This document shows, piece by piece, positions 1 through 5,164 of a stretch of 5,164 nucleotides of DNA. The notes beneath the pieces are model-generated. The model saw nothing but the letters and a program-made list of their open reading frames with translations. It did not search any database and was not told the DNA's origin. Made by a program: the position numbers and the translations under genes. The number at the start of each line of letters is the position of its first letter. Within the stretch, counting starts at the first letter, position 1. Source of the DNA: Planctomycetota bacterium (GTDB lineage: Bacteria; Planctomycetota; Phycisphaerae; WQYP01); contig JAKAYZ010000056.1 of assembly GCA_021816165.1 (NCBI GenBank), positions 3,046 through 8,209 of the forward strand. The letters are read 5' to 3'.

Positions 1-981
1 CGCCCCCTGCTCGAGTAGATGGTCGCTGTTGCGCTCTTCCTGCCCCGGAATGGGGTTAACGATGCACATGGGTAACTCGCGGGCAAGCGCCTCGCTGGTT
101 GTCAGGCCACCCGGCTTGCCAATTAATACATCCGCTGCCGCCATGTACAATGCCATTTCATTGGTGAAGCCAACCGGTACCAGCGTGATCCCGCCATTGC
201 GCTGATGGGCGGCCAATTCGTCCAGTTCGTCCTTGAGTTCGATGGATCTTCCCGCAATCACCACCAGTTGCACGCGCCGTTGAATTCGGAGCAATTCTTC
301 AATCAGGTCGGTCACCGGGCCTACGCCATACCCTCCCGCTGAAACTAGAATGGTAAATACATCTGGTTGCAGATGCAGTTTCAGGCGAGCAACAGATTTT
401 TCCAGCGGGGCGGCGAAAGCCGGGTCGATCGGTATGCCCGATACCGTTATCGAATCCACACCGATGCCCAGCCGCGACATGTGTACCCGTGTTTCTTCCA
501 GGGCTACAAAATAATGCAGGTAGGAATGCGTCAACCACATGGCGTGGCAGTCAAAATCGGTGACAGCAATGGCTGGCTTTACTGTCAATTTGCCCGCCGC
601 ATGCAGCCATCCCACCAGTGCCGCCGGCGTAAAATGGGTGCACATGATAATATCAGGTTCAAAGCCGGTAACGGCTTTAAGAAATGGCTGGGCATTGAAT
701 TTTTCAAATGCCAGACGCATTTTTTCATTTCGCCACGGCGTATCCATGGTGTCATAAATCCAACCCAGCATTTTGGGAGCGTGGTTGATCAAATCCAGAT
801 AAACCTGGGAATACAGGTGCCGAAATATCTTGGTGGTGTACTTAAGCATATCCCAGTGCTGCACCTCGCCAATCTGCGGATGGCTGGCGCACACTTTAAG
901 CAAAGCCTCGGCGGCGCGAACATGGCCTGCCCCGGCGGATGCCGACAGGATAAGCATTTTACGTTGAGGATTTTCGTCCAT
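1..981 (-). CDS. MGDG synthase/UgtP-type glycosyltransferase (GT28 family), 3' end cut by window edge
   Basis: Reading leftward from ATG at 981, the frame is open for 327 codons to base 1 with no stop, so the C-terminus is missing. By family knowledge, such enzymes transfer galactose or glucose from a UDP-sugar to diacylglycerol at the inner face of the cytoplasmic membrane, making glycolipids; the fold is shared with MurG. The N-terminal acceptor-side domain starts with ILSASAGAGH (11-20) followed by RAAEAL, then a P-D-I-I-M-C-T-H-F stretch (109-117), VTDFDCHAMW (140-149) and SGIPIDPAF (181-189). The C-terminal nucleotide-sugar domain shows LVSAGGYGVG (212-221), VGFTNEM (270-276), GKPGGLTTSEAL (288-299) and NPIPGQEERN (309-318), the classic donor-binding signature. 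Family members are usually near 380 residues, so perhaps 50-60 residues lie outside. It starts 24 bases after the pterin dehydratase stop, suggesting one transcript. No strong Shine-Dalgarno is seen; an in-frame GTG at 993 is an alternative start. The family call is firm; sugar and acceptor are not determined. Confidence 0.9.
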   Translation of the reverse strand, partial: MDENPQRKMLILSASAGAGHVRAAEALLKVCASHPQIGEVQHWDMLKYTTKIFRHLYSQVYLDLINHAPKMLGWIYDTMDTPWRNEKMRLAFEKFNAQPFLKAVTGFEPDIIMCTHFTPAALVGWLHAAGKLTVKPAIAVTDFDCHAMWLTHSYLHYFVALEETRVHMSRLGIGVDSITVSGIPIDPAFAAPLEKSVARLKLHLQPDVFTILVSAGGYGVGPVTDLIEELLRIQRRVQLVVIAGRSIELKDELDELAAHQRNGGITLVPVGFTNEMALYMAAADVLIGKPGGLTTSEALARELPMCIVNPIPGQEERNSDHLLEQGA

Positions 982-1005
982 CGCCGAATTCACAATAAAA
1001 TAAAA

Positions 1006-1350
1006 CTAAATGTTCAAAATGGCGTCAATCTTGGCGGCCGTGATAAAGTCGTTCTCGGTTAAACCCGATACCGCGTGCGTGATAAATTGCACCTTGCACG
1101 AGCTGTAGCTCACCAGCAAATCTGGGTGGTGATTTTCCAGATTGCACAACCACGCCAGCATATTTACAAATTCAATGGTTTGATGAAAATTCAAAAATTC
1201 AAATTTGCGTACCAGATGTCCATCTTCAATGCTCCACTCCGGCACATCTTTAAGGAACCGCCGAATCGACTTTTCAGCCAGCGGACCGCTTATCCCCTCA
1301 CACCCCTTGCAACGCCGTTGAGCGAGCGGTTTGGTTTTTTTCCCTGCCAT
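1006..1350 (-). CDS. phhB: Pterin-4a-carbinolamine dehydratase (PCD/DCoH family)
   Basis: A 114-residue protein when read from ATG at 1350. The family dehydrates 4a-hydroxytetrahydropterin, recycling the pterin cofactor of aromatic amino-acid hydroxylases in the cytosol; some bacterial members are also linked to folate or molybdopterin pathways. The active-site block is clear: ENHHPD (72-77) with the paired histidines, Tyr82, His92 in FITHAV and Asp101. This fits the family signature except that Asn70 sits where an acidic residue is usual. An N-terminal C-K-G-C (14-17) resembles the Cys pair common in bacterial members. I chose 1350 because GGAG lies 6 bases upstream. ATG at 1362 has no such site, and the longest reading (from 1407) overlaps a perfect TATAAT element at 1397-1402, so its first codons probably are not transcribed. 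It is the first gene of a leftward pair with the glycosyltransferase. No phenylalanine hydroxylase gene is in the window, so the physiological partner is unknown. Confidence 0.9.
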   Translation of the reverse strand: MAGKKTKPLAQRRCKGCEGISGPLAEKSIRRFLKDVPEWSIEDGHLVRKFEFLNFHQTIEFVNMLAWLCNLENHHPDLLVSYSSCKVQFITHAVSGLTENDFITAAKIDAILNI

Positions 1351-1396
1351 GTTTTGCTCCATCACGTTGTTTCGGTCAACCACGAATACCCCGCCG

Positions 1397-1425
1397 ATTA
1401 TAAGCATAACGCCCGAAAACGTGGA
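1397..1425 (-). promoter_or_regulatory. Candidate sigma-70-type promoter for the dehydratase-glycosyltransferase pair
   Basis: On the minus strand a perfect TATAAT lies at 1402-1397. With a 17-base spacer the -35 position reads TCCACG (1425-1420), which matches only three of six consensus bases. Transcription would begin near 1390, giving a leader of about 40 bases before the ATG at 1350. A 5-bp inverted repeat, GTGGA (1421-1425) and TCCAC (1434-1438) with an 8-base spacer, overlaps the -35 position and could be an operator or chance. The -10 match is seen directly; promoter function is inferred. Confidence 0.5.
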
Positions 1426-1477
1426 TGTTTGCCTCCACCTTCCACTTCAACTCATTATTTTGGGGGCCAACCCGCCC

Positions 1478-1493
1478 TATGATAAGCTAGAAT
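1478..1493 (+). promoter_or_regulatory. Possible -10 region for trpB
   Basis: Two overlapping -10-like hexamers, TATGAT (1478-1483) and TAGAAT (1488-1493), each matching five of six consensus bases, lie 28-43 bases upstream of the preferred trpB start. No good -35 element is found at normal spacing from either (TTATTT lies 17 bases before the first). No leader peptide rich in Trp codons and no attenuator hairpin were seen in the short upstream region. Weak call. Confidence 0.3.
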
Positions 1494-1507
1494 GGTGAAG
1501 GCTTAAA

Positions 1508-1512
1508 AAGGA
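1508..1512 (+). promoter_or_regulatory. Shine-Dalgarno AAGGA that decides the trpB start
   Basis: AAGGA sits only 2 bases before the GTG at 1515, too close for normal initiation. It is 8 bases before the in-frame GTG at 1521, which is a normal spacing. This favours 1521 as the working start codon. Confidence 0.55.
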
Positions 1513-1520
1513 TTGTGGCG

Positions 1521-2810
1521 GTGACTACATTGGCAACTCTCGATTTGGCAGCACTTTCATCCGAACAGGTGAGCACAGCAACTTCTCCCGGTGCCGCCAC
1601 CAGCCACGTACCGGACGCCAAAGGGCATTTCGGTTTTTACGGCGGTTCTTATGTGCCGGAAACACTAATGACCGCCGTGCACCAACTTGCCGATGTTTAC
1701 GCCGATGCACGTAAGGACCCGGTTTTTGATAAGGAATTGCAATACTATCTGCGGCAATTTGTGGGCCGGCCCACGCCGCTCTATTTTGCCCGCCGCCTAA
1801 CCGAATTGGCCGGTGGGGCCCGGATTTATCTCAAGCGTGAAGACCTTGCCCATACCGGTGCCCACAAAATTAACAACACCATTGGCCAGGGGTTATTGAC
1901 CGTTCGCATGGGGAAAAAGCGGGTCATCGCTGAAACCGGCGCCGGTCAGCATGGTGTGGCAACCGCCACCGCGGCCGCCGCCTTTGGACTTTCCTGCGAC
2001 GTGTACATGGGCGAAGAAGACATCCGTCGGCAGGAACTCAACGTGTTTCGTATGCGGCTGATGGGGGCACGGGTTATACCGGTTGCCAGCGGTTCCCGCA
2101 CGTTGAAAGATGCCACCAACGAAGCCATGCGCGATTGGATGGGCTCGGTAGAGCATACCCACTACATCATTGGCACCGTTGTCGGGCCGCATCCATTTCC
2201 CATGATTGTGCGCGATTTTCAATCGGTGATCGGTCATGAAACGCGCCGCCAATGCGTCGAGGCGTTTGGTCGCCTGCCGGATGCCATCGTGGCGTGTGTG
2301 GGTGGCGGGTCCAACGCTGCCGGTATTTTTTATCCATTTATTGATGATGCAGCCGTAAAACTTTACGGTGTGGAGGCCGGTGGGCGCGGCCCGCTTCCAG
2401 GCGACCATGCCGCATCACTTACACAAGGACGCCCAGGCGTATTGCATGGGTCGCTATCTTACATTTTGCAGAGTCAGGACGGCCAAACCGCCGATGTGCA
2501 CAGCATTTCCGCCGGATTGGATTATCCCGGCGTCGGTCCCGAACATGCCTATTGGAAAGATACCAAGCGTGTGTCTTACTATGCCGTGCGCGATGATCAG
2601 GCTTTGGATGCTTTTGAACTCCTGGCCCGCCGTGAAGGCATCATCCCGGCTTTGGAATCGTCCCATGCGATAGCCTACGCCATGGATTTGGCCCGTCAGA
2701 TGCCCCGCGACGCGGTTTTGGTAATCAATTGCAGCGGGCGTGGCGATAAAGATTGCATGGAAGCGGCGCGCCTCACGAATCTGCGGCGGGCGGCCAGCAC
2801 CAAGGCTTAA
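1521..2810 (+). CDS. trpB: Tryptophan synthase beta chain
   Basis: A complete PLP-dependent TrpB, the subunit that condenses indole with L-serine to give tryptophan in the cytosol, normally in an alpha2-beta2 complex with TrpA. Numbering from the longer GTG start at 1515 (431 residues): HTGAHKINN (113-121) carries the Schiff-base lysine K118; AETGAGQHG (139-147) carries the catalytic glutamate; GGGSNA (263-268) binds the cofactor phosphate; [11 protein letters not shown] (375-385) and CSGRGDKD (406-413) complete the PLP site. All key residues are present, so it should be active, and it is a classic TrpB1 rather than TrpB2. The family core begins near residue 37 ([15 protein letters not shown]), leaving about 30 extra, Ala/Ser/Thr-rich N-terminal residues; bacterial TrpB is usually about 400 long. 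GTG at 1521 (429 residues) is preferred over 1515 for its spacing from AAGGA. No trpA follows; the next gene is a lipoprotein. It is divergent from the dehydratase gene. Confidence 0.97.
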   Translation: MTTLATLDLAALSSEQVSTATSPGAATSHVPDAKGHFGFYGGSYVPETLMTAVHQLADVYADARKDPVFDKELQYYLRQFVGRPTPLYFARRLTELAGGARIYLKREDLAHTGAHKINNTIGQGLLTVRMGKKRVIAETGAGQHGVATATAAAAFGLSCDVYMGEEDIRRQELNVFRMRLMGARVIPVASGSRTLKDATNEAMRDWMGSVEHTHYIIGTVVGPHPFPMIVRDFQSVIGHETRRQCVEAFGRLPDAIVACVGGGSNAAGIFYPFIDDAAVKLYGVEAGGRGPLPGDHAASLTQGRPGVLHGSLSYILQSQDGQTADVHSISAGLDYPGVGPEHAYWKDTKRVSYYAVRDDQALDAFELLARREGIIPALESSHAIAYAMDLARQMPRDAVLVINCSGRGDKDCMEAARLTNLRRAASTKA

Positions 2811-2883
2811 GCAGCATGATGGCCGGACGGGCGTTGGGGCTGCAGCGTGAATCGTCGACGGTTTTGCCAATACGGGGTAAAGC

Positions 2884-3327
2884 ATGCGAATGGCGGCAAT
2901 TTACAAGACAGCTTTTTGGGTTTTCCCATTGGCCCTTCTGGCGGGATGCACGCAAACCTCAACACGTCCACGCACGGCGTTGCGGTCGCCCGGCAGTTAT
3001 AACTCTGCGACCGCACTGCTGTTTCGCGCCCCGGCTCCCAAGGCGGATGTCGTTGTTGCCCTGCCAAACGAACCGGGCGGTAAGGTGCAGGTGACCACGG
3101 TTGCGGATGGCTTATTTGGCAAGGCCCCCACCCGACCAATTCAGCCGCCACCGCTACCGGTGGAGACCGGCATACATGTGGTGACCGGCCCGCCTGCCAC
3201 CGAGCCGGCATCCAATCCGTCGGCCAGCACACAGCCGGCAACTACGCAGCCGGCCGCCAGTCAGTCAGCCAGCGGGCAATCTTCGACATCGGTCAAACCG
3301 GCACCAGACACTCCAAGTTCAAAATAG
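2884..3327 (+). CDS. Small secreted lipoprotein of unknown function with Pro/Ala/Thr/Gln-rich tail
   Basis: A 147-residue protein that I do not recognise as a named family. The N-terminus is a lipoprotein signal peptide: Arg2 and Lys8, a hydrophobic run (10-20), and the lipobox LLAGC with Cys22 as the expected lipidated residue. The mature protein of about 126 residues would be membrane-anchored outside the cytoplasm. Residues 43-80 contain a short ordered-looking stretch (ALLFRAP, DVVVALPN, KVQVTTVADGLFG); the rest is rich in Pro, Ala, Ser and Thr and probably disordered. Residues 116-135 form four degenerate pentapeptides (TQPAT, TQPAA, SQSAS, GQSST). The start at 2884 is supported by a GGGG run 6 bases upstream; ATG at 2890 is an alternative. 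It begins 73 bases after trpB with no clear terminator between, so co-transcription is possible. No enzymatic motif is seen. The tail style recalls planctomycete envelope proteins, which is inference. Confidence 0.8.
   Translation: MRMAAIYKTAFWVFPLALLAGCTQTSTRPRTALRSPGSYNSATALLFRAPAPKADVVVALPNEPGGKVQVTTVADGLFGKAPTRPIQPPPLPVETGIHVVTGPPATEPASNPSASTQPATTQPAASQSASGQSSTSVKPAPDTPSSK
3229..3288 (+). repeat. Degenerate 15-bp (pentapeptide) tandem repeat in the lipoprotein tail
   Basis: Four consecutive 5-residue units of the form xQxxx lie in frame: TQPAT, TQPAA, SQSAS, GQSST. At the DNA level CAGCCGGC recurs exactly 15 bases apart (3232-3239 and 3247-3254), consistent with slippage or duplication of a 15-base unit that has since diverged. 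Confidence 0.6.
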
Positions 3328-3520
3328 CAATTTGTCGGCGATTGGTGCTTCGCATGGTCCAAACGGTTGCGGCAGCCATAAGCGGCTCAGCCGCCATATA
3401 CGCAATTTTCGCCCTGCCCGCAGAAAAGCTCCGCTTGACTTGGCCCTTGGGGCAATTTTTATACCGCACACGCGGGTGGAAAGCAGCGCCCGCAGACACC
3501 AGCGGCCTGAGTCGACCGGA

Positions 3521-3586
3521 TAGAATATTCAGAAAAATAGTATTTCTATTTGTTTTATGTTGGCGCGTCGCAAAAGACCTGCGCCA
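3521..3586. other. AT-rich patch abutting a 9-bp hairpin
   Basis: Bases 3521-3560 contain only 7 G or C in 40, in strong contrast to the surrounding DNA, and include the palindrome GAATATTC (3523-3530). Immediately next, TGGCGCGTC (3561-3569) can pair with GAC and GCGCCA (3576-3586, with a 2-base bulge) around a 6-base loop. No T-run directly follows the stem on either strand, so a standard intrinsic terminator is not supported. The function is unknown. Confidence 0.4.
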
Positions 3587-3652
3587 GGGGGCCGTCGTTA
3601 CGTTACCGACTCACGCAGCAGAGAATATCGCACTGTGAAAATCAGGCATCCC

Positions 3653-3690
3653 AAAAAATGAGTAACCCTTGCGCTGGCATTGCATAGCGC
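3653..3690 (-). terminator. Weak candidate terminator after the methyltransferase gene
   Basis: Reading leftward, GCGCT pairs with AGCGC (3690-3686 with 3675-3671) around a 10-base loop, starting 22 bases past the methyltransferase stop. A run of six T follows only at 3658-3653, 12 bases beyond the stem. A 5-bp stem and a distant T-run make this a poor intrinsic terminator; it is listed because nothing better lies downstream of the gene. Confidence 0.2.
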
Positions 3691-3712
3691 CCGCCAAACC
3701 CCGTCGGTCTCG

Positions 3713-5164
3713 TCAATTAAAGAGGCTGTCCGCTGAGCGGGGGCGCAAAAATCGCGCTAGTTCCGGCCATCGCTCTACAAAAGAAGAAGCCGAGACCCGG
3801 TCCAGTTCTCTCGGCTCGATCTTATTGAGCCCACCACCATACACCCTGCCCTCGCCGCGCAACTCATGGCCAGTCACTCGGCTTAGGATCGCATGGACTT
3901 CCCTATCTCGTTCGGGGTGCGAACGCAGCATTATCGCCAGTCCGCCAGTGGGATAGAGCATCAGGTAAAGGTTCGTTGCAATAGCGTTTGAGCGATTGAG
4001 GATGAAGCGGAATGGCTGTGTGCCGCCCGAGCCTCTCCCCATGTAGGTGCATAAAAAGGGGCATGGCGCACGGTGTTCCTGCCGATACCACGGGCTCCGT
4101 CTCCCGACGAGATAGCCATCCCTGATTCCGAACGATTCGGCGGTTGTCAGGTACTGCCAAAGCGCTGGATAACGTTGTTCAACCAGATGCTCGGGCAGGT
4201 CGCAGTCAACGAGGCAGAGTTGCCGGCCTATTGTCGGATAGCCATCATCGTCCGCGTCGACAATCGTGGCTTTGAGGTTGCGAGGGCTCGGAAGTATCGG
4301 ACGCAGATAGGGTGAAGGTAGACCGCGCCGAATCGCATCGGCTCGGTCGATTACAAAAAATTTATTTCCGCCGGTTGCGATGCCTCGTTTAATACGAAAG
4401 AATTCACCCAAAGTCGGGCCGGCTCCATCGACGAGAATGTGGCGATCATTCTCAGCGTGGAACGGATACACCGACCATTTGCGTGATCTGCGGAGTTGTT
4501 CAAGCGTAATGCGGTCGCTTGCCTGCGGCCGTTCGAGCGTACCGCCGAATGTAAATTCGACGGCGTGGTCGGCTGGCGGCGGGGCCTTTTTGAGGATTAA
4601 TACAACCGACGATACATTGGCATCTGCGAACTGAACATCCTTCGGGTCGAAGCGGTGTATGCGGATCAGGGTTACGCGATCCGTGAGGAATCCTCTGACA
4701 GCGGCCCCATAGCGCACATCCATGAACTCCGACGGTATCAGCCAGGCAGCGTGGCCGTCCTCTTCCATCCATGCTGTGGCGAGCAGAAGAAAGTAGACAT
4801 AAAGGCCCGCCAAGCCATTGACTCGTACACCGGTCAGCTTGAGTGCGAGGCTTTGCAGGCGCGCCTTGTCCTCGCGACAAATGTGATGATGACGGACATA
4901 GGGCGGATTCGCCAAGATTAGGTTTGGCTTCTGAGGGCAGGACCCGCTGGCGATCATGCGGGTGAAATCGCCGCCCACAATGTCTAGTCCAGCGTATCCC
5001 CATAGAGCACGCGCGGCTTCGGCGAGGGCGGAGTCAAGTTCCACCCCGATCGCGCTTTGCAAGCGATGCAACCCATACACCGCGAGCGCGGCAGAGAAGA
5101 AACTGCCGGAGCCAATGGCCGGGTCGGCAAAACGAATGCCCCCTCGCCCAAGACCGATGAGCCT
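3713..5164 (-). CDS. N6-adenine DNA methyltransferase, Eco57I/TaqI-like (gamma class), 5' end outside window
   Basis: Reading leftward from the right edge, the frame is open for 483 codons to the TGA at 3713-3715. The GTG at 5080 is not the real start, because motif I lies upstream of it in the same frame. Counting from the edge: motif I DPAIGSGSF (14-22) binds S-adenosylmethionine; GVELD (40-44) is motif II; GGDF (64-67) is motif III; the catalytic NPPY lies at 86-89 in ANPPYVRHHHI. A conserved helical block (GLYVYFLLLATAWM, then WLIPSEFMDVRYG) follows to about 153. From about 250 (GEFFRIKRGIATGGNKFFVI) to the end lies a TaqI-type target-recognition region with a RFILNRSNAIATN motif. Order I then IV with NPPY marks a gamma-class adenine methylase, as in type II and IIG restriction-modification systems. 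No nuclease gene lies downstream; a partner could lie past the right edge, or the gene could be an orphan. No frameshift is seen. The target sequence cannot be read from the protein. Confidence 0.92.
   Translation of the reverse strand, partial: RLIGLGRGGIRFADPAIGSGSFFSAALAVYGLHRLQSAIGVELDSALAEAARALWGYAGLDIVGGDFTRMIASGSCPQKPNLILANPPYVRHHHICREDKARLQSLALKLTGVRVNGLAGLYVYFLLLATAWMEEDGHAAWLIPSEFMDVRYGAAVRGFLTDRVTLIRIHRFDPKDVQFADANVSSVVLILKKAPPPADHAVEFTFGGTLERPQASDRITLEQLRRSRKWSVYPFHAENDRHILVDGAGPTLGEFFRIKRGIATGGNKFFVIDRADAIRRGLPSPYLRPILPSPRNLKATIVDADDDGYPTIGRQLCLVDCDLPEHLVEQRYPALWQYLTTAESFGIRDGYLVGRRSPWYRQEHRAPCPFLCTYMGRGSGGTQPFRFILNRSNAIATNLYLMLYPTGGLAIMLRSHPERDREVHAILSRVTGHELRGEGRVYGGGLNKIEPRELDRVSASSFVERWPELARFLRPRSADSLFN

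Larger units (their letters stand above)
3328..3712. other. 385-base gap without a convincing gene, between convergent genes
   Basis: Open frames exist here on both strands but none has a ribosome binding site or a recognisable protein. The gap holds a small dyad GCGGC-TCA-GCCGC (3382-3394) that lacks a following T-run, an AT-rich patch (3521-3560) with a hairpin beside it (3561-3586), and a short stem-loop just beyond the methyltransferase stop (3671-3690). No tRNA, insertion-sequence end or attachment site was recognised. Confidence 0.6.

Noticed and set aside
367..1062. 231-codon plus-strand frame
   Set aside because: It is antisense to the glycosyltransferase, whose family motifs are unmistakable on the other strand.
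1893..2408. 171-codon minus-strand frame
   Set aside because: It is antisense to trpB, which has all catalytic motifs in its own frame.
3382..3394. GCGGC-TCA-GCCGC dyad as a terminator for the trpB-lipoprotein unit
   Set aside because: It has only a 5-bp stem, no adjacent T-run, and lies 54 bases past the stop codon.
3293..3499. 68-codon minus-strand frame overlapping the end of the lipoprotein gene
   Set aside because: It has no Shine-Dalgarno or recognisable motif and overlaps a better-supported gene.
3342..3638. 98-codon plus-strand reading frame with a hydrophobic N-terminal stretch after a TTG/ATG start
   Set aside because: It has no ribosome binding site and no recognisable domain, and it runs through the AT-rich patch and hairpin. 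It looks like a chance open frame.
2854..4261. Three GTCGAC sites (2854-2859, 3511-3516, 4256-4261), considered as a clue to the methyltransferase target
   Set aside because: About one site is expected by chance in this length, so three is not meaningful, and specificity cannot be read from the protein by eye.
4500..5003. 167-codon minus-strand frame in another phase
   Set aside because: It is a shadow of the methyltransferase gene, which carries motifs I to IV in the correct frame.

Overview
The window looks like chromosomal DNA from a bacterium with moderately high GC (mid-50s percent by eye). Planctomycetota, possibly class Phycisphaerae, is my best guess. It rests on the Ala/Pro/Thr/Gln tail of the small lipoprotein (TQPAT-TQPAA style), the weak Shine-Dalgarno signals, and a scattered gene order with trpB standing apart from trpA. 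This is inference from style, not a marker-gene assignment.

Left part (1-1362, minus strand): a two-gene leftward unit. A pterin-4a-carbinolamine dehydratase is followed after 24 bases by a diacylglycerol-type glycosyltransferase of the MGDG synthase/UgtP family, which runs off the left edge. A perfect TATAAT element in front of the dehydratase supports a start well inside the longest reading of that gene.

Middle (1515-3327, plus strand): the divergent gene trpB encodes a complete tryptophan synthase beta chain with an unusually long N-terminal extension and no trpA beside it. After 73 bases comes a small secreted lipoprotein of unknown function with a low-complexity, repeat-bearing tail. 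About 160 bases between the dehydratase and trpB starts hold both divergent control regions.

Right part (3328-5164): a 385-base gap without a convincing gene contains a sharply AT-rich patch next to a hairpin. It is followed by a leftward N6-adenine DNA methyltransferase of the Eco57I/TaqI (gamma) type, whose N-terminus lies beyond the right edge. The methyltransferase domain (DPAIGSGSF, NPPY) and the C-terminal target-recognition region are both visible. This is the only accessory-type gene, and it suggests that a restriction-modification or other defence locus begins at the right end. Any nuclease partner would have to lie outside the window.

The rest is metabolic, envelope and housekeeping content. 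I see no CRISPR array, tRNA, rRNA, insertion sequence or clearly new system. The most useful observations are start-site corrections, the gene pairings, and the methyltransferase at the edge.
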